From: Caldifarciminota bacterium
GTDB lineage: Bacteria > Hydrothermota > Tepidihabitantia > B3-TA06 > JALVRC01
DNA length: 6,322 bases
Assembly: GCA_027025255.1 (NCBI GenBank)
Contig: JALVRC010000043.1
Span: forward strand, 1 to 6,322
Direction: 5' to 3'
The notes under the pieces are model-generated. The model was not told where the DNA came from, did no database searches, and saw only the letters and a program-made list of their open reading frames with translations. Of the stretch, positions 1 through 4,773 are shown piece by piece. Made by a program: the position numbers and the translations under genes. Numbering within the stretch: the stretch's first letter is position 1; every line of letters begins with the position of its first letter.

Positions 1-2
1 GG

Positions 3-1202
3 ATATATTCAAATGCTCAGTCCGATTTTTATTTTTCTTATAATAGATGGCTTATTTCTCCTTTTGTAAATATAAAATTCATTGGAATAAATGAAATATC
101 ACCCGGGTTTAAGATTTCAATAAAAAACATAGATATATATTATTTAGTAACCATAAGGGAAGAAGGATTAAAACATGTTGTTAATCTCTCTTATCATAAC
201 TATATAAGAAATGTAGATACAGTTGATAATCTTGTGTATCAGACTGCACAGTCATTTTATGATGCAGGGATTGTCTCATTTAAAAACAAAAAATACGATG
301 ATGCAATTGAAGATTTTGATAGAGCTTTAATATGGTATCCTGAATTTGAAAAAGCCAAAAAGAGCTTGCAGGAAGTTGAAAGTCTAAAAAGAAATGTTGA
401 GATTTACAGGCATTATGAAAAGGGCAAACTATTTTATAAAACTAAAAACTGGCTTGGGGTTTTAAGAGAATTTTCCTATATTTCTTCTTTTGTTTACGAT
501 GATAGTGTTGATGTTTATTTAAAGGAAGCATATATTAATCTTAAGACAGGTAAAGATCTTCTCCCTTTAGGGTTAAAGGATACCTTTGATATGGCGATTG
601 AGTATTTTAAAAAGGGTGATTTTGTTAATGCATCTAAGTTGTTTTCTTATATTGCACAGAATAATAAGGATACTATTTTTACTATTTATTTAGAAATGTC
701 TGATAAAGCAAGAGAAGAATGGGAAAATATAAATTTATTTAAAGCACGTGAGTATTTAAGTAAAGGTATGTACTTAAAAGCAAAAGAGATGGTTACACGT
801 ATACTCGCCAAAGAGAATTTAAAAGAAGCCAGAATTCTTGAGGAGGAGATAAAACGGAAAATAAGAGAGGAGACGAAGACATACATGCAGAAAGGTCTGA
901 AAATGTATGCTAATGGAATGTTAACAAAATCTTTATTTTATTTTAATAAGGTTTTAAGTCTTGATTCAGATAATTTGGAAGCGAAGAAATATATAGAAAG
1001 AATAAACAGAAGTAAAAAGTATTCTAAAAAAGATATTGAATCTCTTTATGTCCAGGGAATAACTGCATATACAACTGGAGATTATGACACTGCTATTTCC
1101 TTATGGAAGAAAATATTAGAAATTGACCCCTCAAACAAGAAAGCGCGTTTAAATATTGAAAGAGCTCAAAGGAGAAAGTTATCGCTTGACAATCACAAAT
1201 AA
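3..1202 (+). CDS. Outer-membrane barrel-like (UPF0164/PorV-type) protein with C-terminal TPR repeats, 5'-partial
   Basis: The frame is open from the first complete codon at position 3 to the TAA at 1200-1202, giving 399 visible residues. The 5' end lies outside the window. An internal GTG at 234 is in frame but sits inside the conserved fold and should not be used as the start. Visible residues 1-70 alternate polar and hydrophobic positions. Residues 34-66 begin PGFKISIKNIDIYYLV and end in HVVNLSYH. This resembles the last beta-hairpin of UPF0164/PorV/FadL-like barrels, which typically reads as a glycine-rich strand, a 'DYA' strand and 'LGxxHRISLSF'. After it come about six TPR-like helix pairs near residues 79-113, 134-167, 193-223, 244-275, 290-323 and 346-379. 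The first and last are clearest (KKYDDAIEDFDRAL, GDYDTAISLWKKILEIDP). The product is probably an outer-membrane or periplasm-facing protein whose TPR part binds partners. The TPR call is firm; the barrel call is inference from a short stretch. The gene end overlaps the thiC promoter. Confidence 0.8.
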   Translation: MYSNAQSDFYFSYNRWLISPFVNIKFIGINEISPGFKISIKNIDIYYLVTIREEGLKHVVNLSYHNYIRNVDTVDNLVYQTAQSFYDAGIVSFKNKKYDDAIEDFDRALIWYPEFEKAKKSLQEVESLKRNVEIYRHYEKGKLFYKTKNWLGVLREFSYISSFVYDDSVDVYLKEAYINLKTGKDLLPLGLKDTFDMAIEYFKKGDFVNASKLFSYIAQNNKDTIFTIYLEMSDKAREEWENINLFKAREYLSKGMYLKAKEMVTRILAKENLKEARILEEEIKRKIREETKTYMQKGLKMYANGMLTKSLFYFNKVLSLDSDNLEAKKYIERINRSKKYSKKDIESLYVQGITAYTTGDYDTAISLWKKILEIDPSNKKARLNIERAQRRKLSLDNHK

Positions 1203-1213
1203 ATATGTATAAT
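1186..1213 (+). promoter_or_regulatory. Perfect-consensus sigma-70-type promoter for thiC
   Basis: TTGACA at 1186-1191 and TATAAT at 1208-1213 are separated by 16 bp, with both hexamers matching consensus at all six positions. The predicted transcription start, about 7 bases after the -10 box, falls at 1218-1221, on top of the thiC ATG at 1219. The -35 box and most of the spacer lie in the last codons of the upstream TPR gene. Start-site placement is inferred from the bacterial consensus. Confidence 0.8.
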
Positions 1214-1218
1214 ACGGC

Positions 1219-2475
1219 ATGGAAATTCAAGAATTAATAAATAAAGTTGCTGAAAGGGAAAAGCGGTCTCAAGATTATATAAAGAGAGGGATAGAAAAAG
1301 GTGAAATAGTAATACCTTACAATAAAAAAAGGCCAAGAGATGTTGAGCCGATTGGTATAGGAAACGGGCTTAGAATAAAAATAAATGCTAATATCGGTTC
1401 TTCTCCTGATATTGCAGATATAGAAAATGAGATTAAAAAGTTGGAAATAGCTGTAAAGGCTGGAGCTGATGCAGTGATGGATCTCTCCATTGGGGGAGAT
1501 GTGGACAGTATAAGACGTGAAATTATTTCACACTCTGATGTGATTGTTGGTACTGTCCCAGTATATCAGGCTGCCCTTGATGCTGCTAAGAAGCAAAAGT
1601 CTTTTGTTGAATTATCAGTAGATGAGATATTTGACGGTATTAAAAAGCATATTGAGGATGGGGTTGATTTTATAACAGTACATACTGGTGTATCTAAGGA
1701 ATCTTTGGAAAGGCTCAGGAGTAATCCACGGGTAAGTGGTGTTGTAAGTCGTGGGGGGAGTATGATGCTTGAGTGGATTGCTTATAATAATAAAGAAAAT
1801 CCGCTTAAGGAGTATTTTGAAACATTGCTTGATATGGCAAAAGAATATAATGTAACTTTAAGCCTGGGTGATGGATTACGTCCTGGGGCTTTAGTAGATG
1901 CAACAGATGGAGCTCAGATCCAGGAACTTATACTCCTGGGAGAGCAAGTTTTAAGAGCCAGAGAAAAGGGGGTTATGGTAATGGTTGAAGGTCCTGGTCA
2001 TATCCCTATTCATGAGATTGAAACAAATATACGTATACAGAAATCTTTGTGTCATAATGCTCCTTTTTACGTCTTAGGTCCATTGCCAACAGATTTGGCA
2101 CCTGGATATGATCATATAGTATCTGCAATTGGGGGGGCAATGGCAGGTTATTTTGGAGCTGATTTCCTTTGTTATGTAACTCCTGCTGAACATCTTGGCT
2201 TACCAACATTAGAAGACGTACGAGAAGGTGTGATAGCGTCTAAGATAGCTGCTCATATAGCTGATATTGGTAGAGAAGGTAGAATACCAGAAAAGGAGAA
2301 GAAAATGGCCAATTTTAGATTTAATTTAGAGTGGGAGAAGCAATTTAGTATAGCTTTAGCCCCTGAGAAAGCAAGGAAAAAGTTTGAAAAGTATCCCCAG
2401 AGAGCAGATGGGGTATGTACAATGTGCGGTGAATTTTGTGCTTTAAGAAGAACAAGGAGAGCTTTAGAAAAATGA
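1219..2475 (+). CDS. thiC: Phosphomethylpyrimidine synthase (ThiC), radical SAM, short form
   Basis: ThiC converts 5-aminoimidazole ribotide to hydroxymethylpyrimidine phosphate, the pyrimidine half of thiamin, using S-adenosylmethionine and a [4Fe-4S] cluster in the cytoplasm. The 418-residue product carries the family motifs in order: NANIG (57-61), MDLS (87-90), GTVPVYQA (111-118), VSRGGS (176-181), SLGDGLRPG (215-223), MVEGPGHIP (255-263), a PFYVLGP block (282-288) and TPAEHLGLP (321-329). H261 and H325 match the metal-binding histidines. Cluster cysteines C400, C403 and C407 sit near the C-terminus in C-x2-C-x3-C spacing, one residue tighter than the C-x2-C-x4-C of E. coli ThiC. It lacks the long N-terminal region of proteobacterial ThiC. 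ATG 1219 is the first start after an in-frame TAA at 1210-1212, and no Shine-Dalgarno precedes it, which fits leaderless translation. The paralogue BzaF (5-hydroxybenzimidazole synthase) is the main alternative, but no cobamide genes are seen nearby. Confidence 0.94.
   Translation: MEIQELINKVAEREKRSQDYIKRGIEKGEIVIPYNKKRPRDVEPIGIGNGLRIKINANIGSSPDIADIENEIKKLEIAVKAGADAVMDLSIGGDVDSIRREIISHSDVIVGTVPVYQAALDAAKKQKSFVELSVDEIFDGIKKHIEDGVDFITVHTGVSKESLERLRSNPRVSGVVSRGGSMMLEWIAYNNKENPLKEYFETLLDMAKEYNVTLSLGDGLRPGALVDATDGAQIQELILLGEQVLRAREKGVMVMVEGPGHIPIHEIETNIRIQKSLCHNAPFYVLGPLPTDLAPGYDHIVSAIGGAMAGYFGADFLCYVTPAEHLGLPTLEDVREGVIASKIAAHIADIGREGRIPEKEKKMANFRFNLEWEKQFSIALAPEKARKKFEKYPQRADGVCTMCGEFCALRRTRRALEK
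2454..2459 (+). promoter_or_regulatory. Ribosome binding site deciding the aminotransferase start
   Basis: AAGGAG lies inside the 3' end of thiC, 12 bases before the ATG at 2472 and 18 before the ATG at 2478. It favours 2472, whose ATGA overlaps the thiC stop, and excludes the upstream in-frame ATG at 2436, which lies before this site. Confidence 0.55.
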
Positions 2476-3608
2476 GCATGGTAAGATATAGATTATTCAC
2501 TCCAGGGCCTGTTGAACTATCACCAAGTATTTTACATGATATTAATCAGGCTTTACCTTATCATAGAGATAAGGCTTTTAAAGAGGTTTTTGAAAGGGCA
2601 GAAGATTCCATAAAAAAGGTTCTTCTAACGAAAAACTCCAGAGTTTATTTTTTTTCTTCCTCAGGAACAGGTGCAATGGAAGCAGCTATCGTCAATTTTA
2701 ACCGTGTAGATGATGAAATTATAATACTTTCTACAGGAGTCTTTGGAGATAGATGGAAATATATAGCTGAAAGATATAGATTAAAGGTTGCATACTATAC
2801 TGAAGAATGGGGAAATAGTCTGGACCCTGAAAGAGTGGAAAAATTTATAAAAGTACACCCCAAGGCTAAGAATGTATATACAACTCTTTCGGAAACTTCT
2901 ACTGGAGCTGTTAATAATATAAAGATTATTTCTCAAATAGCTAAGAAATATGGGAAATTGCTTATTGTTGATGGTATTGCAGGATTTGGGGCTGACCCTA
3001 TCAGAATGGATGATTGGGGGATTGCAGGGATTGTCGGAGGTTCTCAAAAAACGATATGTGCCCCTCCTGGAATAGGGTTTCTTGCAGTAAGCAATGAAGT
3101 TGAACCTATTATTGAAAAGAGTAATCTTCCAAAGTTTTATTTTGATTTAAGTATATATAAGGACTTTCTGGATAACGGATTTACTCCATTTACTCCTTCT
3201 ATAACAATTATGCTGGCTTTAGCTGGAGCACTGGAAGATATGGCATCTAAAAGTGCTGAACAATTGTGGGATATATATGCGTCGTCATACAATTTCTTAA
3301 AGGAAGGGGTTGAAGAGATGGGATGGGAAATATTTCCGAAGCATCCTTCTCATGCATTACTTGTTCTAAAAGCTGATAACAATACACCAAGTTCAGTTAT
3401 AATTGAACGAATCAGAGACAGGGAAGGGATACTTTTTGCTAATGGTCAGCTGCATCTAAAGGATAAGATAATAAGGATTGGTATTATGTGTCATACCTGT
3501 ACTGATGATTTAAATCTTATCTTAAATGCTTTAAAACGGGAGACAAGGCTATTATATGAAGAGAGTATTTTCAGGCATTCAGCCGTCAGGCAGATTACAT
3601 ATAGGTAA
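2472..3608 (+). CDS. Class V PLP aminotransferase (serine-pyruvate / alanine-glyoxylate aminotransferase family)
   Basis: The 378-residue product is a fold-type I PLP enzyme of the small-molecule SPT/AGT group. Members move an amino group between alanine or serine and glyoxylate, pyruvate or related 2-oxo acids. Visible marks are the TPGP start (10-13), HR (31-32), the cofactor-phosphate loop SSSGTGAMEAA (62-72), ETSTG, D167 in IVDG contacting the pyridine nitrogen, the Schiff-base lysine K193 in GSQKT followed by APPG, and R335 in RIG, the usual substrate-carboxylate arginine. ATG 2472 gives a 4-base ATGA overlap with thiC, so the two are probably translationally coupled. ATG 2478 is also possible. 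The C-terminus overlaps trpS by 53 bases, and the last 17 residues, read from trpS DNA, look non-conserved. Exact substrate cannot be read. Relatives in some anaerobes serve serine synthesis beside serA, but no serA is seen here; glycine supply is a guess. Confidence 0.85.
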   Translation: MSMVRYRLFTPGPVELSPSILHDINQALPYHRDKAFKEVFERAEDSIKKVLLTKNSRVYFFSSSGTGAMEAAIVNFNRVDDEIIILSTGVFGDRWKYIAERYRLKVAYYTEEWGNSLDPERVEKFIKVHPKAKNVYTTLSETSTGAVNNIKIISQIAKKYGKLLIVDGIAGFGADPIRMDDWGIAGIVGGSQKTICAPPGIGFLAVSNEVEPIIEKSNLPKFYFDLSIYKDFLDNGFTPFTPSITIMLALAGALEDMASKSAEQLWDIYASSYNFLKEGVEEMGWEIFPKHPSHALLVLKADNNTPSSVIIERIRDREGILFANGQLHLKDKIIRIGIMCHTCTDDLNLILNALKRETRLLYEESIFRHSAVRQITYR

Positions 3609-4536
3609 TTATTTAGGGGCGATAAAAAATTGGATATCCCTACAGGATAAGTACGATACAATCTTTGGAATTGTTGATTATCATGCAATGACTGTAAAAT
3701 ATAACCCAGAAGAGATGAACAATAGAGTACTAAATGCAGCCATTAATTATTTAGCTGCAGGTATAGACCCGGAGAAAAGTATATTAATGCTTCAATCCGG
3801 AGTTAAAGAACATACTGAATTAGCCTGGATTTTAAATACAATAACACCAATCTCCTGGCTTGAAAGAGTTCCTACATTTAAGGATAAGATAAAGCAAAAC
3901 CCGGATAATATAAATATGGCGCTGATGGACTATCCTGTCCTTATGGCAGCGGATATACTTCTTTATAAAGCAGAATTTGTTCCTGTTGGAGAGGATCAGG
4001 TACCGCATATTGAGTTAACGAGAGAAATTGCGCGTAGGTTTAACAGCATTTTTGGAAATGTTTTCCCTGAACCAAAAGAAATTATAGGCAAAGCCAAAAG
4101 AATACTTGGTCTTGATGGAAGAGAAAAAATGAGTAAAAGTCTTAATAATTGTATTTATCTTGATGAAACAGCAGAAGAAACTGAAGAAAAGATACTAAAA
4201 AAGGCAGTTACTGATCCTCAACGTAAGAGGAAAAGTGATGCTGGTAATCCAGAAGTTTGTAATGTGTTTGCGTGGCATACTTTTTTTTCAACTAAAGATG
4301 AGATAGAGTATGTTAATAATGGATGCAGGAAGGCTTTAATAGGTTGTGTAGTATGCAAAAAGATGCTTATTAAAAATATTAATAAAGAGTTAGAGCCATT
4401 ACATGAAAAACAGGCATACTATCAATCGCACATAGATGAAGTAAAAGAAATACTATATGAGGGGACAAAAAAGGCTGGAGCAATAGCAAAAGAAACCATG
4501 CAACAGGTTAGAGAAGCTATTGGCTTTTTATATTGA
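3556..4536 (+). CDS. trpS: Tryptophanyl-tRNA synthetase, bacterial type with Fe-S cysteine motif
   Basis: TrpS activates tryptophan with ATP and loads it onto tRNA-Trp in the cytoplasm. The 326-residue class I synthetase has the usual bacterial length. It opens with the conserved MKRVFSGIQPSG, then HIGN (15-18), MAADILLY with D133 matching the indole-binding aspartate, GEDQ (145-148) and KMSKS (191-195). Four cysteines, C235, C257, C264 and C267, form C-x21-C-x6-C-x2-C, nearly the same as the [4Fe-4S] site of Thermotoga maritima TrpRS (C-x22-C-x6-C-x2-C). The end, ETMQQVREAIGF, is family-typical. The start at 3556 is fixed by the conserved N-terminus, which puts it 53 bases inside the aminotransferase gene in another frame. 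Ribosome-binding signals are weak: AAGG at 3545-3548 or GGGAG at 3538-3542. It is the last gene of the probable thiC operon, and no tandem T-box or attenuator is present because there is no upstream gap. Confidence 0.96.
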   Translation: MKRVFSGIQPSGRLHIGNYLGAIKNWISLQDKYDTIFGIVDYHAMTVKYNPEEMNNRVLNAAINYLAAGIDPEKSILMLQSGVKEHTELAWILNTITPISWLERVPTFKDKIKQNPDNINMALMDYPVLMAADILLYKAEFVPVGEDQVPHIELTREIARRFNSIFGNVFPEPKEIIGKAKRILGLDGREKMSKSLNNCIYLDETAEETEEKILKKAVTDPQRKRKSDAGNPEVCNVFAWHTFFSTKDEIEYVNNGCRKALIGCVVCKKMLIKNINKELEPLHEKQAYYQSHIDEVKEILYEGTKKAGAIAKETMQQVREAIGFLY

Positions 4537-4640
4537 TATCTTTTTATTTTAAAATAATATAGAGGATGTAATTCAAGGTAGGAATTGTTTATTTTCAGGT
4601 ATCAGTTCGTATTTTTTATTTTTTAACCCCAAACAAATAC
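4537..4640. other. Intergenic gap after trpS with no convincing terminator
   Basis: This A+T-rich stretch follows the trpS stop. It contains a 14-base perfect A/T palindrome (4544-4557) and a 5-bp inverted repeat AATTC/GAATT (4570-4586) followed by a T-rich stretch. Neither makes a G+C-rich stem with a proper T tract. No open frame of note is seen on either strand. The operon either ends by a factor-dependent route or reads through toward the cyclase gene. Confidence 0.5.
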
Positions 4641-4667
4641 TTGACAAACGTTTTTTTTGTATATAAT
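4641..4667 (+). promoter_or_regulatory. Perfect-hexamer sigma-70-type promoter upstream of the cyclase-ATPase gene
   Basis: TTGACA at 4641-4646 and TATAAT at 4662-4667 are separated by 15 bp, two short of optimum. TAATAT at 4664-4669 gives 17 bp spacing with a poorer -10. A run of eight T (4651-4658) fills much of the spacer. Predicted transcription start is about 4673-4676, leaving a leader of about 100 bases before the cyclase ATG, or starting right at the ATG of a small ORF at 4675. Confidence 0.7.
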
Positions 4668-4672
4668 ATTTC

Positions 4673-4688
4673 AAATGGAGAAATGGAG
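4673..4688 (+). repeat. Tandem duplication of AAATGGAG at the predicted transcription start
   Basis: Two exact, adjacent 8-base copies (4673-4680 and 4681-4688) each contain an ATG. The first ATG (4675) opens a 27-codon frame; the second (4683) opens only 8 codons, ending at TAG 4707-4709, in a different frame. This may be chance in A-rich DNA, but it falls exactly at the predicted +1. Confidence 0.6.
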
Positions 4689-4758
4689 ATTACTTATTTG
4701 TCTGAATAGGAGAGTAAAATTTAATATTTCTATCAATATTGCTAACATGTTTTATTAA
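4675..4758 (+). CDS. Possible leader peptide of 27 residues upstream of the cyclase-ATPase gene
   Basis: An ATG at 4675, 7 bases after the -10 box, opens 27 codons starting MEKWRLLICLNRR and ending at TAA 4756-4758. There is no Shine-Dalgarno because the message would begin at the ATG, the same arrangement as thiC. The frame is the same as that of the cyclase gene, whose ATG is 15 bases after this stop. The stop codon lies in the loop of a hairpin that reaches the cyclase start, which would suit translational coupling. I see no homology or amino-acid run that points to a sensed ligand. It could equally be a chance frame, or an N-terminal extension cut off by the TAA. The family's conserved start does not need the extension. 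Confidence 0.35.
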   Translation: MEKWRLLICLNRRVKFNISINIANMFY

Positions 4759-4772
4759 ATCAAGAAGCATGT
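4745..4772 (+). promoter_or_regulatory. Hairpin abutting the cyclase-ATPase start codon
   Basis: ACATGTTTT (4745-4753) pairs with GAAGCATGT (4764-4772) over nine positions, seven Watson-Crick and two G-U, around a 10-base loop. The 3' arm covers the only purine-rich stretch before the start (AAGAAG) and two bases of the alternative GTG start at 4771, and it ends one base before ATG 4774. The stop of the 27-codon leader frame lies in the loop. A ribosome stopping there would open the arm. The pairing is visible; the regulatory role is inference. Confidence 0.35.
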
Positions 4773-4773
4773 G

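Noticed and set aside
234..236. GTG as start of the TPR protein
   Set aside because: The same frame is open back to position 3 with barrel-like sequence, so the gene enters from outside the window.
686..886. Minus-strand open frame inside the TPR gene
   Set aside because: It is a shadow of a well-supported + strand gene, low in complexity and without recognisable motif.
2006..2209. Minus-strand open frame inside thiC
   Set aside because: It lies opposite the most conserved ThiC motifs and shows no protein-like features of its own.
2436..2471. Upstream ATG 2436 as the aminotransferase start
   Set aside because: It would add 12 residues read from the ThiC cysteine-motif region and lies upstream of the AAGGAG site; the family start fits ATG 2472 with an ATGA overlap.
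1219..2475. BzaF (5-hydroxybenzimidazole synthase) instead of ThiC
   Set aside because: The motifs fit both, but no cobT, bza or cobamide gene is seen next to it; ThiC is the more common assignment. A phylogeny would settle it.
2781..3047. Minus-strand open frame inside the aminotransferase gene
   Set aside because: It lies opposite the active-site region of a conserved gene; no motif and no ribosome-binding signal stand out.
3491..3688. Minus-strand open frame across the aminotransferase/trpS junction
   Set aside because: It is antisense to two conserved genes and has no recognisable product.
4544..4586. Terminator after trpS
   Set aside because: The only inverted repeats are an all-A/T palindrome and a 5-bp stem; neither has a G+C-rich stem followed by a clear T tract.
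4659..4667. Extended -10 (TGnTATAAT) at the second promoter
   Set aside because: The TG at 4658-4659 is one base too far upstream of the hexamer; at the thiC promoter the TG is one base too close.
4708..4713. AGGAGA as ribosome binding site for a gene starting near 4720
   Set aside because: No ATG, GTG or TTG lies at a workable distance; the next ATG (4747) opens only two further codons before a stop.
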